From Polytrichum commune (taxonomy: Eukaryota; Streptophyta; Polytrichopsida; Polytrichales; Polytrichaceae), in assembly GCA_950295325.1 (NCBI GenBank), contig OX485805.1:13689501-13753500 (forward strand): a stretch of 64,000 bases of DNA, written 5' to 3'. The notes under the pieces were generated by a model, which ran no database searches, was not told the origin of the DNA, and saw nothing but the letters and a program-made list of their open reading frames with translations. Position 1 is the first letter of the stretch. The number at the start of each line of letters is the position of its first letter. Made by a program: the position numbers and the translations under genes. Below are positions 1 to 11,400 of the stretch, piece by piece.

Positions 1-2245
1 TTTGCCCCTTGCCTCGCACCTCCTGGGATCCCCCTGAAATCAATTAGGGCAAATGGGCAACCCCTGCGGTCCTCCCTCACCTCGGCCCTGCTGATGGTGC
101 CGTCCCACTTAGAAAAAGTGGTCCTCTCCAGCCCGGTGGTTACCAAACAAAACCTGGCCACTCCCTCGAATGTGGCCCTCCGCTTCCTCTCCAAAAACTT
201 TATATACAACTCCACCTCCTGGGGATCTGTCTCTGCTTTCTTGGTCCGCTTGTTCCCCTTCAGCTTCAAGACGGAGGCGTGTTCCTTAACTAGCCTACGC
301 ATGGAAGAGCCGTTGATGTTATACCCGACCTTGAACTCCTTCCATCCAGCCTAGTTGATGTCCCCGTTGGCCTGGAAGAGTTTGTACTCCGGGACTAGTG
401 CGCCCAACTCCCTCATTGCGTTGGTCTTCAACTTGCGATGTTCGCACCACTCCTTGATGGAGTACGTTCCGGGCCTGTGCTTTGGCCTCTTCAAAAAAAT
501 CTTCGGGTAGGGGATTGTTCTCCCGACGGTGTTCCCAAGAGCATGAACTGCACATCTCTGCAATTCCGACTTCGTCAACCCCTGAAGCGGCCTAAAAAAT
601 TCCCTCAGCAGCGGAGGCGCTTCCCCAGTCTTCTCCTGATTATATTTTTCTTCAGTGTCGGGGTTGACGAGATCCCCCGCACTGTGAGCATCAAAAAATT
701 GGGTCCACAAATCCCAGGTGTCTCTGTTGCAACAAATAAGCCGGAGCTCACCCTTCAGCTCGAGCACTGACTTCGTTGAAGTGGACTTCATGTCGATGGA
801 AGAGAATTTGTCCACCATCGCATCGCAAAACGCCTGCATTAGAAAGGAATGTCATCGGTCAATCAAATACGAACGCACGTTCGTAAATAAAATGATCAGG
901 AATGTTCTAAAGGAACCTGAGAATTACGAACGCTCGTTCGTAAACTTACCTTCCATTGTGGATACTGGTTTTTCGCATTCTCCCTCTCCTTTGGTGGGCA
1001 CCCGTGTGCCACCCACACGTCTCTCGCAGCCACTATGTTTGCTGCCCATAATGCCTCAAACGCTTTGATCTTATTCCCAGAATTTAAAAATGTCGAAATT
1101 TTCCGGAGTTTGTTCCAGTCGTCTGACCACACCAGGAACGCCTTCCAGTAGCGCAGGTCCCCCTTCAGCTCATGCTGGAAGTTATCATCCTTGAGGATGA
1201 TCTGCGATGCCTCCAGGTTGTGCTGTCCATCAATAATCCAGAACTCCCCATTCTGGATTCTTGCCCAATCTTTCTCCGTGGGACGGGAAGTGAAACCCTT
1301 TGGCATAACGCACACAGTTTGCCTATCCCACTTCACGTTATTCATCAAGTTGTTGATTTGCCACTTCACACCTCCGCTTTCACGTGACCTCACCACCCAC
1401 TTGTTGGGGGATTTCTCGCATTTGAAGCAGTCCACGTTGAAGGTGAAGTGCCGTCCCATGGGCCAGCAATCCTTCGAGTAATTGTTGAAGTCGCGAAGGA
1501 TACGAGTCGCCTTTGCCGCATCAGGATTTTCCCCCTTCTTCAAAGGGGTCGGCATGACAGGCGGCGAGTTGACCTCAGCTGTCTCCGTGACACTAGACTT
1601 CTCCATATCGTCCCGAGTTCTTTTAGATGGCGTGGAGTGTCTGCTTGGCCCCTCTGACAATCTGCTAGCTGAAGGCACTGGCCGCGGCGCACTTCTAGAA
1701 CCTCCTGCTCCGGATGCAGTAGGTTTTTTGGGACTCTTCTTCTTCTTGTTGGCCTCCACGATGGCACTGTTATACTTGGACATATTTAGGGCCAGTGCAG
1801 TCAACTTCCTGGCTGTCCAATGCTGGCTGAGGCTGTACTTCGTGAAAAGGTTCACGAGGTCAAAATGCTTGGCATCCTCTACAACATTATTCTGTGCGTA
1901 TGTATGGGAGAAAGGGTGCCTCCTGAAGTCCAGTAGGAGGTTGATGTGGTCTTTTTTGTTTTTCAAATCCAAGATAACAAAATCACCCTGTGCCTCTATG
2001 GATTCTATCTCCCATGTCTTCATCTGCACCCACTGCTCCGGCTGGTCTGGCCTTGTCTCCAACTCGTATGTGAATCTCAGGGCGAACAATCCACCCTCGA
2101 TTTTCTCCGGGAGCGCCGTCCACTCCCCCATGAAGTCATCTTTGGGGACGTAATTATCGTTCCCATTGTCATCTGTCACTGACTCCGGAAGCCGATCCAA
2201 CTGAACCGCGAACATTTTGATTGCGCTCCTGACTGGTCTAGCCAT
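1..2245 (-). pseudogene. E1 accessory gene: DGQH-motif protein, 5' exons (cut by window edge)
   Basis: Exon A is 2245-950 and exon B is 833 to beyond base 1; the intron (949-834) has GT-AG ends and phase 0. The ATG at 2245 directly follows a TTGCAG acceptor, so a 5' non-coding or upstream exon is likely. Exon A encodes about 432 residues: an N-terminal region rich in aromatic residues, a basic low-complexity linker, then a block with IIDGQHNLEA followed by FLNSGNKIKAFEA. That arrangement resembles the DGQHR domain of DndB and the ParB/sulfiredoxin fold, although the usual Arg after DGQH is Asn here. Exon B matches exon B of E2 (LREFFRPLQGL, YPKIFLKRP) but has an in-frame TAG at 353-351 where the sequence otherwise stays open to the window edge. 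Two element-type palindromes sit inside the A/B intron. The biochemical role is unknown; DNA binding or partition-like activity is inference. Confidence 0.72.
868..945. repeat. E1 palindromes in accessory-gene intron A/B (2 sites)
   Basis: Two ACGAACGNNCGTTCGT-type palindromes, with centres CA and CT, occupy much of the 116-bp intron between exons A and B. The matching intron of E2 also contains two palindromes, but of the E2 type. Confidence 0.9.
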
Positions 2246-2276
2246 CTGCAATGTAACAGACACATTCAGAATTGCA

Positions 2277-2952
2277 TTTACGAACGCGCGTTCGTTACTG
2301 GCATTTGCAGGTCGTCAATAAATTATTTATTATTGGCAAGACATCTGTTGGTTCTTGTTTACGAACGTTCGTTCGCAAATTTGGTTTGATTTCCAAGGTG
2401 TTATTCATTTTCAATAAATACGAACGCGCGGTCGTATTTGAGTGCTGTGATGTTCATATGGCGTAATCAAAAGGTGTAGGGTTCGTTTTTATTTTCATTT
2501 TTTGGGCTCATTTTTATTAGTTTTTGGGTACACATATTTGTGTCCATGCCTTTGTGTAGATTTACGAACGCGCGTTCGCAAATCTTGGGTGTGTTTGGAT
2601 CCCTGGTTACGAACGATCGTTCGTAAATCTAGGATATTGATGTGATTCAGTGTTTGTTCACGAACGGACGTTCGCAAATACAAGATGTTCCTTATTTAAT
2701 CAATTACGAACGCACGTTCGGAAAATTAGAAGGTGAGTGGGTATTTTACGAACGCACGTTCGTAAAGGTGGAAAGTGAGTGGGTATTTTACGAACGCACG
2801 TTCGTAAAGGTAGAAGGTGAGTGGGTATTTTACGAACGTACGTTCGTAAAAGTAGAAGGTGAGTGCGTATTTTACGAACGTGCGTTCGTAAAAGTAAAGG
2901 GCTTGGTGTATTAGATGTATAAACGCCACATTTACGAACGATCGTTCGTAAA
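2277..2952. repeat. E1 palindrome cluster upstream of accessory gene (12 sites)
   Basis: Twelve copies of a palindrome with core ACGAACGNNCGTTCGT, usually extended to TTT...AAA, are spaced about 40-140 bp apart. The centre varies (CG, TT, AT, GA, CA, TA, TG) while the arms are nearly invariant; a few sites have one arm mismatch (for example 2419, 2561, 2705). The cluster lies just upstream of the accessory-gene ATG, probably in a 5' intron or promoter. Confidence 0.95.
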
Positions 2953-3451
2953 TGTGGTCGTCTGTGTATGATAATAAATGCTTTCCATACATATACGGAT
3001 ACGTATACATACGTATACATACGTATGGGTTTATGAATGTTGCTATCGACATTGCTTGGATTTCTGCCTGCAACTCTTGATCAGAATGATGAAACACAAA
3101 GTGAAATATGTAATGACAACAACATTGAGATTCAGTGATTAAGAATTCATAATGAAGGGGAAAGTCCTAATTCATACAAAACATGACAAAGCTCATAATG
3201 CATAAAACATGACACATGGAATTCAACAAAGAACAATTTCAGATTGCAAAGAAGTGTTTTGAAAAGGAAACCTGTACTCACATTGAATTGTTGCAAACCC
3301 AAAACCTGCTGCCTGCTACTCAGAAATCCAGAAACCTCACAAATGCACTGATTTCGCTTTCAAATGCAATTTCTACCCTCGCTCCTTTCTCACACTCTCA
3401 AGCCTTCAGAATTTATTTACAAATCCTACAAATATTCTGATGTAAACACAA

Positions 3452-3700
3452 CTCACAAGCTTTCTGAAACTCTCAAGCTCTCAAGCTTTTTGCAACACTC
3501 AACCTCTCAAGCTTTCTAAAACTCTCAAGCTTTCTAAAACACTCAACCTCTCAAGCTTTCTAAAACACTCAACCTCTCAAGCTTTCTAAAACTCTAAACC
3601 TCTCAAGCTTTCCAAAACTCTAAACCTCTCAAGCTTTCCAAAACTCTAAACCTCTCAAGCTTTCCAAAACTCTCAACCTTCTCAAGATTTCTACAAATAT
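3452..3700. repeat. Minisatellite, CTCAAGCTTTC-based units
   Basis: Irregular tandem units of roughly 24-26 bp built from CTCAAGCTTTCTAAAAC and CTCAACCT blocks repeat about nine times. No coding content. Confidence 0.8.
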
Positions 3701-3924
3701 CAACCTCTCAAGCGATCCTACTCTCAAGCTTCTGACAATGCGCGCCAAGAATAAACATAAAATGCGGCTATACAAATGGCCAGGGCTTCGCCGCATCTAA
3801 GCTCTCCCCTCCTCCTCTGCTCCAAATGACAAATGAGGAGGAGAGGAAGAGGCGCGGGGAGGTAGCCGGCACCGCTAGGGTTTCCTGGCGGCTGCCACGT
3901 GGCTGACAGCCACTGGCCAGGGCT

Positions 3925-4012
3925 GGGATGGGGGAGGGGATGGGGGAGGGGAGGGGATGGGGAGGGAATGGGGATGGGGATGGATGGGAGGGGAATGGGG
4001 ATAGGGAGGGAT
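3925..4012 (+). repeat. G-run-rich tract (possible G-quadruplex)
   Basis: Many runs of three to five G separated by A/AT occur on the plus strand, enough for G-quadruplex formation in principle. It lies upstream of the presumed minus-strand leader of the E1 accessory gene. Confidence 0.5.
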
Positions 4013-4266
4013 GAGGGTTTACGAATTAAGAAATACGAAATGGTGGGAGCTTAGTTCGGGGACATGAATTTTACATTCAGGGGATACGTATACATTCACT
4101 GAATATGTAAACATATTTTAGTGGGGGATACGTATACGTATTCAGGGGATATGTATGAATTTTACATTCGGGGACATGAATTTTACATATGGATTCCTTG
4201 TAAACATATTTTAGAAAAGTATGTTCAGTTAATTTGTACAACACAATGCATGTCATTTAGTAGGTT

Positions 4267-4478
4267 TTCGATGAAGAATCCACCCCAATGTGTGTATGGT
4301 GTTTTGCAAAATAGAGTTTTCATGAACCACACATCCTTAAAGTTGTTCAATGGTTCCTCAAACAAATTTTACATACATAAAGGACGCATTTTGAATTGTG
4401 GAGAGGGGCTATCAGATTCTCCTCAAGAGGTGGGGGAAAATTCATTTTTCAATACGATGTCATTAATTTCATGAGGTG
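4267..4478 (+). repeat. Diverged direct repeat, copy 1 (copy 2 at about 5375-5588)
   Basis: The two blocks share an ordered series of short matches (AATCCACCC, GTGTATATGGTGTTTT or a variant, GTTCAATGGTTCCT, GGTGG(G)GGAAA) over about 210 bp. They look like two old copies of one repeat. The ORF read across it has no recognisable domain. Confidence 0.55.
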
Positions 4479-5147
4479 TTAGCTTGACCCACCCTTAATA
4501 TGATATTTAGTATTAGATACTCTAAATACGAACGCATAGTACACTAAGGGCCTGTTTAGACTTGGGGCCAAGGCCATTGTGAACGAAGGCCAATATGTCC
4601 CATGTGGCATGCAAATGGGCCCCAAAGGCCATTAATAAGAAAGTAACCTAACTCCATTCATTGCTTTCATGTGTAAACCTATTTAGGTGGGGTTGGGGCC
4701 ATTTGGAGGTTGCAATTATGAGAGGGTTATGAGAGGTTCCAACGTACTCATGAACTATTCTATGGATAATAATTAAAGTATAATAAATTTAGAATTTCTC
4801 CCCTCCTACTCAATGCTCAAAGAATAAACTACTATAAGCGAATAAAAGCTCTAACAATGGCCTCAACAAGAGGGAAAGAGTCCACAATGTTGGGAGCTCT
4901 CTTTTCCAAGGCTTGAGGCCATTGTCATGATGAATAAAATAATTTATTTGTGATTGGCCCCAACTCATGGTGTAAACTTGAAGAGGAAAATCCTAGCCTT
5001 TCTACCAATGAGAGGCGTGGATTTCTTTCACCCCAACCCATTTTTGAGCCTTGACTCCAAGTCTAAACCCGTCCTAAGTATCACTAACGATCTAAACCCT
5101 AAGCCCGCAAACCACATATTAGACAACTTTCACAAACCATATACACT

Positions 5148-5192
5148 AACCCCAAACCCCAAACCCCAAACCCCAAACCCTAAACCCTAACC
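5148..5192 (-). repeat. Short telomere-like tract
   Basis: Consecutive CCCCAAA and CCCTAAA units on the plus strand resemble the plant telomere repeat, but there are only about six partly degenerate units. It is an interstitial tract, not a chromosome end. A similar short tract occurs at 21126-21160. Confidence 0.6.
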
Positions 5193-5374
5193 CTACATCT
5201 TTTTATCTTACCAACCCTTCTTAGGAGGTCAAGTCATTTAATTAGTTGTCGACTTGAACTAACAAACGAATACTAGTGCCATCAACTTTAAATTTCACCA
5301 ATGATCAATTGCATTTAAACTTGTAGTTCATAATATGGTCCGATGTTTGGCGAGCCTCAAGTGTAGGGGGTGGA

Positions 5375-5588
5375 TTCAAATGAAAAATCCACCCGCAAGC
5401 ATGTGTATATGGTGTTTTAAAATGTAATTTTTTCATGGACAATATGTCTTTCAAGGTGTTCAATGGTTCCTTAAAAAAAAATTATTGGATAAAAGACTCA
5501 ATTTCATATTGTGGCGAGCCTGCGCTATCCTAAACCTTTACAAAAGGTGGAGGAAATTCTATTTCTCATAGGACGTCAAACACATGAT
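5375..5588 (+). repeat. Diverged direct repeat, copy 2
   Basis: Partner of the block at 4267-4478, with the same order of short matching segments and many substitutions. No coding content seen. Confidence 0.5.
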
Positions 5589-6327
5589 ATTAATAATTGT
5601 AAGTGTGACTTCACGTAGGCATGGTTTCAATTCTTATCATTATCGTATGCACCGTTCCAAAGTGATTGATCATTTCCAATCATGCCATTTTAATTCATTA
5701 TTTTCAAACCTAGTGTTACATTTGAATGAAGACCTTACCTACATATATTGGGTATGATTACTTCAAAATGTCCTCAATTTACCTAGTACAAACCATTATG
5801 GATTAAGCGACTTTTTATTGGTATTCATGCAGTTGGTGACCATATTACGGGCATTTTTTTTATGTGAATCATATGATACCTACAATTTTAGGGGCTTCCA
5901 CAACATGTTTTTAGCTACTCTTACCTCATTGTGTGTGTGAATATATATTACCCTAAACCCTTCATCACTTTATTAGGTATAATCAATCGTCAATTAACTT
6001 GGACTTCACACCTTAGTTGCAAATCATTTAAATTCAATGTTAACCATAAGCCTATATAGACATTATAAATCTAATAATATATATAAAATATAAAATTCAT
6101 ATATACATATAAATATAGACATATATTCACGTGAGACCTTGGTGACAACTAAGGTGTGCGACCGATTGACATATTTACAATATGTTGCGTGCATGCAAGA
6201 CATGTTCCATACATAATGCTATTTATTTATTCCGCATGGATGGAATGGCATATTGTTAGGTCAAAGTAGGCGGCGGGAATCCGCTTTTTAAATAGCATCC
6301 AAGGGATTTTGAACCATCAGGGGGGAG

Positions 6328-6335
6328 GTACTTAA
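6328..6335 (+). promoter_or_regulatory. Candidate core promoter motif of E1 transposase gene
   Basis: GTACTTAA follows a G6 run and precedes a CCCCCC block. The same GTACTTAA occurs upstream of the E2 transposase (minus strand, 20513-20522) and upstream of the E2 accessory gene (24095-24107), each near a G6 or C6 run. A promoter role is inference. Confidence 0.25.
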
Positions 6336-6500
6336 AGCTCTTCCCCCCACATCAGAGCTCTTTTCTGCGGCACAACCAAGTGTGCGCTCCACAGACCTGA
6401 CTGGAACGAGCACAAACCATTTTCTTGTGCGCCCACCCTATACCTCCCAAATACACAATAGGTTGCACATACCCGCATATACCGCTGCAAATACCGGACT

Positions 6501-6522
6501 TTTACGAACGCACGTTCGTAAA
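6501..6522. repeat. E1 palindrome, single site
   Basis: A perfect-arm E1 palindrome with centre CA lies between the candidate promoter and the 158-bp tandem array. Confidence 0.9.
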
Positions 6523-6611
6523 GATGACTTGGTAGCGACATGTGATGCGAGTGGTTTAGACATGTAGTTTAGACGAGTGGTATAGACGAGTGGTTCAGAC
6601 ATGTGATGCGA

Positions 6612-7681
6612 GTGGTTTACGAACGTGCGTTCGTAAGTAGAGCATTAGACATACTCAACGTAGATTTACTTACAGCTAGTCATAGGCACAAAATGTTCAA
6701 TTATATACGAACGTGCGTTCGTATATATTTCCTTCCAAATACAGGCGCACGTAAGTTGTTGTGATGCGAGTGGTTTACGAACGTGCGTTCGTAAGTAGAG
6801 CATTAGACATACTCAACGTAGATTTACTTACAGCTAGTCATAGGCACAAAATGTTCAATTATATACGAATGTGCGTTCGTATATATTTCCTTCCAAATAC
6901 AGGCGCACGTAAGTTGTTGTGATGCGAGTGGTTTACGAACGTGCGTTCGTAAGTAGAGCATTAGACATACTCAGCGTAGATTTACTTACAGGTAGTCACA
7001 GGCACAAAATGTTCAATTATATACGAACGTGCGTTCGTATATATTTCCTTCCAGATACAGGTGCACGTAAGTTGTTGTGATGCGAGTGGTTTACGAACGT
7101 GCGTTCGTAAGTAGAGCATTAGACATACTCAACGTAGATTTACTTACAGGTAGTCATAGGCATGAAAATGTTCAATTATATACGAACGTGCGTTCGTATA
7201 TATTTCCTTCCAGATACAGGCGCACGTAAGTTGTTGTAATGCGAGTGGTTTACGAACGTGCGTTCGTAAGTAGAGCATTGGACATACTCAGCGTAGATTT
7301 ACTTACAGGTAGTCATAGGCACGAAAATGTTCAATTATATACGAACGTGCGTTCGTATATATTTCCTTCCAGATACAGGTGCACGTAAGTTGTTGTGATG
7401 CGAGTGGTTTACGAACGTGCGTTCGTAAGTAGAGCATTGGACATACTCAGCGTAGATTTACTTACAGGTAGTCATAGGCACGAAAATGTTCAATTATATA
7501 CGAACGTGCGTTCGTATATATTTTCTTGGAGATACAGGCGCATGTAAGTTCGTGTAATGCGAGTGGTTTACGAACGTGCGTTCGTAAGTAGAGCATTCGT
7601 TAATACTCCACGTTGACCTACTTATAGGTAGTCGTGGGCGCTAAAATGTTCAATGATATACGAACGTGCGTTCGTTTATTT
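6612..7681. repeat. Seven-copy 158-159-bp tandem array carrying 14 E1 palindromes
   Basis: Units start at 6612, 6770, 6928, 7086, 7245, 7404 and 7563. Each unit carries two ACGAACGTGCGTTCGT palindromes about 83 bp apart, one flanked by TT/AA and the other by TAT/ATA, so the flanks are also symmetric. The units are highly similar, with the last one more diverged, indicating recent amplification. Further single sites occur near 7757, 7951 and 8338. Confidence 0.95.
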
Positions 7682-8496
7682 TCCTCCGAACCCTCAAAGA
7701 CACCTACGCTCCCGTGACTCTGTTATGTCCAACTGAACATATGATGGTCTGGTATTCACGAACGTGCGTTCATAAATATCAATTGATATTATTTTGCAAT
7801 TATACAGAAACATCTGTTCATTTATGCACATGCCTCCTACTACTACGCTATAGATGTTTCTTCTGATGGGTCAACATTTTTACAAACACGGTTAGGGCTA
7901 GAACACATGATTGATCGTTCGTATGCATACGCCCATATGTTTCGGCCAGGACTTACGAACGATCGTTCGTATACATACACCCTTGAGTTTAGGCTCTACC
8001 TTGGGTTCGGTCGTTCCTAGATACACACCCGTCAAAGACATGCCCTTCAATTACGATGCTTGTTGCATGTGGATAATGATGCAGGTGCATTTTAGGTGCT
8101 CCTGAGCAATGCATGTTGCTTATCCCTTTTATAATTCATTGTTTGTTGGGTTGATGTTCTCGTCCGCGCGTTCGTGAATATATGTGCGTATGCTCTCCTT
8201 TGTTGGTTGGCAACACTTCCCATGTTTTATTAGCAAATCGACCCAAAACCCTTCACGGTTAATATGTACCACAATTGCATGCCGTTGTCCATTGGTGTGT
8301 GACTCCCACGTAGTATTTGCTTGTCATGGCGTTGTTTTCGAACGCACGTTCGTCTTCATATGTGAGGTCCCCCAACGGTGCCGCGAGAGTTGTTTGTGTT
8401 TTTTTAGCCATATATCTACACAGCTCTCGTTTTCGCTTTTGTGTGCATTGCGGTGCTTCTTGTTTTGGTCATTGATTAGTGGTTTGCTTAGGTTGG

Positions 8497-11400
8497 ATGG
8501 CGCTGCCCGTGGCATATAGTTCATTGGAGTTGTCCACAATTTCTTCCTCCTTCGATGGTGAGTGTGAACTTTCTTCCCCTTCGGCGGGTTGTAATGGTCT
8601 GCCAAACGTGATGGGGGAGTTTGTGGATACATCCTCCCATGAATCTTTAGAAGTGCACGAACAATCTCTACATTCCAGGGATGACCACGATGACATTCCG
8701 TTGTGTGCCGGTTTCGGGAGGGAGCAATGGGTTGGCCTTGATGTCGTCCTACTCAACGACATTGGTGTCCCTGTGGCAGATGGCATATGTAGAAACTCTG
8801 ATCCCCGTGATTGTGTGGATGCCAACCCCCTTGGTCCGAACGATGTTGGTGTGTGCATCTTGAATTCATTGCTTCCGCTTGAGGTCCCGGTGACATGGAG
8901 ATTTTCCTTGCGTCGATGGCTTTTTTGTCGGGTTCTCCATGACGGAGTGAGCTTGTTGGACCATGAGCGGCGCCATAAGCAAACACAATTAGCTTTGTTG
9001 GCCAAAATACGTCCTCGCAAAGGCCTACGCAAATATGATTCGAACCGTGTGCCTCGAGAAGATAAGGAGCGTCGACGGGATCGCATATTGGGAGACGAAT
9101 CTATCCGTCTTGTGTCCGCCAAAGACTGTTGCTATCGGAAATGTTGCCAGTTTTTCCCACGGGAGAAAATTAAGTCCCTACGTCAAGAGATGTGGCTGGC
9201 CGATTTCCGTATGAGATCGGCAAAGAAACTCGAGGTCCATAGAAATGTGCACATTGACACCCATGGGCATAAGGTGGTCACACTTGAGAATGTGGATGTG
9301 TGTTGTACCGCGTGGTATACCATCCATGCCGTGTCAAAGGCTGACTTTTATAGGTTTCAAAAGTATTCATCGTTGGGTCGCCGCTCACGATTTCATGGAA
9401 ATTCGGGCACAAAGAAACCTCGGGAGGCTACACTCCAAGCCTCCGCGACACTCTCCACCATCATAGTCCCATTGGCCGATGCAATGCCCCACAAGACGAG
9501 GACATTGTCGTCAGGGGAGAAAGTTGTACAAATGGTGTTGCCCACAGGTACAAAATGGAAGAACATATTAACGGACATTAACGAAGTGGGTCGCATAGCG
9601 GGATGTGGTCCCATTTCTTTGTCCAAGTTGAATGTAATTAAAAACCAACAGTTTGCTGAATACATTTTGAAGAGACCTGGGGACAAGTTCGCTAGGTGTA
9701 CGACGTGTGAAAAATACAAAGGTCTTCGAGACGCCCACCCCATAGGCACCGAATCCCACTCCAGACACCAAGCAAAATATATTGAACATGTCAACAACCA
9801 AGAGGCTCACCGTCAAGATTACTACAAGAACCGTGCTCTATCCATAATGAGGCCTACACAGGTTCTAACAATCATCCATGACAAAATGGACCATGCCAAG
9901 ACCGCATGCCCTTGTTATGCACGGAAAATAAAGGCCACGGATGGACTCTTCAAGTTGCCCGTAGCTGTCACAAGTTTGTAGGAAATCACAAATATGTGTT
10001 CAAATTCTATCCAATTTTACTAGATGTGTTTGCGTTAGGTTTCAACTTCACACATCCGTTTAGGGTTGTTGTTGTTATTGTTGTCATTCATGGATCGTTT
10101 GTTTTTTCCCAGGGATGATTGCCCACGGACATGGAGACGTTAAGTATGCCCATTATGGTCTGGATTTTTACCCTGGCGATGCTAACCACACGGTGGGATC
10201 ATTTGCAAAACTCTTGCACGATCTTGAGAAGCCACCGGTACATTCATCACGTGCATTGTTTGATGGTTGTGGAACGACACCCCTTTACGAAGCACTGCTT
10301 GCGGGGAAGGAGGTTTGTATGTCGTCATTGCCGGAGCCACCCGGAGAACCTCTTTGTGCGAAACCTTTGCCTCCAACTCTCCACGTTCAACTTGATAATT
10401 GTGCGAAGGACAACAAATGTCGATATGTATTTTGTTTTTGGTCCTTGCTTGTGGCGAAAGGAATCTTCAAGGAGGTGTTTGTGTCTTTCTTGATGGTGGG
10501 ACACACACACGATGACATTGATGTGTCTTTCGGACAGTGGAGCATGAAGTTGCATGAAGAAGATTTTCCAACCATACCACTTATGAAATCGTATATGGAT
10601 TTGGACCATATGCCGGTAATTCCGCACATGATTGAGGAAGTACCAGATTTCAAGGCCTTCATCAAGCCATACATGTTGAAGGGAGGGGACCGTTTGGTGG
10701 GACATACCAAAGCACAACAATTCCGATTCTTTATAAGGGATGATGGTCTCCCGGCCATGCAATTTAAGCTTTTGTGCACATCTCCTAATTGGGGCCCGGA
10801 TGATGGTATACTCGTATGGTGTCAAGACAATGATGGGAAATGTTTGCTCCCGGATGGGGATCCAAAGCCTTGCAAACCCGACCCCATGAGGAATGGGCCG
10901 GAAATCATCAAAGGCATATCCGGATTCATTGAATATTGGAAAGAGTTGTGTGAGGAGGACATCACTAGACGTGTTAGAGATACTCATGAACCTTTGATTG
11001 CGTATTGGGATTGCATTCGCTCGGCCCTAATGACACTTGGTGGCGACACCCGTACAACTTTAACACAAGGATTTTGGCCACAAAGCCGTTTAACGGTTGT
11101 CGAGTCCGACACCATGTTTTTTAGCAATAGAGACGTTCGTGAAGAGTTCGCAATGGACGAGCATTACGTTGGCCCTGCCCGAGATCGACCGGCACCGTCG
11201 TTTCGTGTAGGTGTTGATTGCCATGAAGGTTATTTGGTCCTCGTACGAGCAGGGGATGAAGAGTGTGAGGCCAAAACCCCCACCCTTAAGCGTCCGTAGT
11301 CCGAGTAGTGGGTTTGGGCTCACATTCCTCCGCGGTATTGGATTTGGACTTGGATGAGTCCATAGTGCAAGGTTCACCCTTCAAGTGGTCTTGGTTTTAA

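Larger units (their letters stand above)
2953..6500. other. E1 central region without recognised genes
   Basis: I see no convincing coding sequence here. The stretch holds a minisatellite (about 3452-3700), CT/GA-rich DNA around 3780-3900 that could be the minus-strand 5' leader of the accessory gene, a G-run block, a pair of diverged direct repeats and a short telomere-like tract. The small open frames are unsupported. Confidence 0.5.

Noticed and set aside
2642-3097. YERTFVK / LRTRVRK repeat proteins
   Set aside because: These are translations of the palindromes and differ from strand to strand; splice sites and comparison between elements place them in non-coding DNA.
4549-4980. MITE bounded by GTTTAGACTTGGGGCCAA and its partial inverse
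   Set aside because: The ends match only in part and no target duplication is visible.
5148-5192. Chromosome end or telomere
   Set aside because: Only a few degenerate units, with transposon sequence on both sides.
6612-7681. CRISPR-like array
   Set aside because: The palindromes are regularly spaced, but the spacers are themselves repeated, the setting is a plant nuclear genome with introns, and there are no cas genes.
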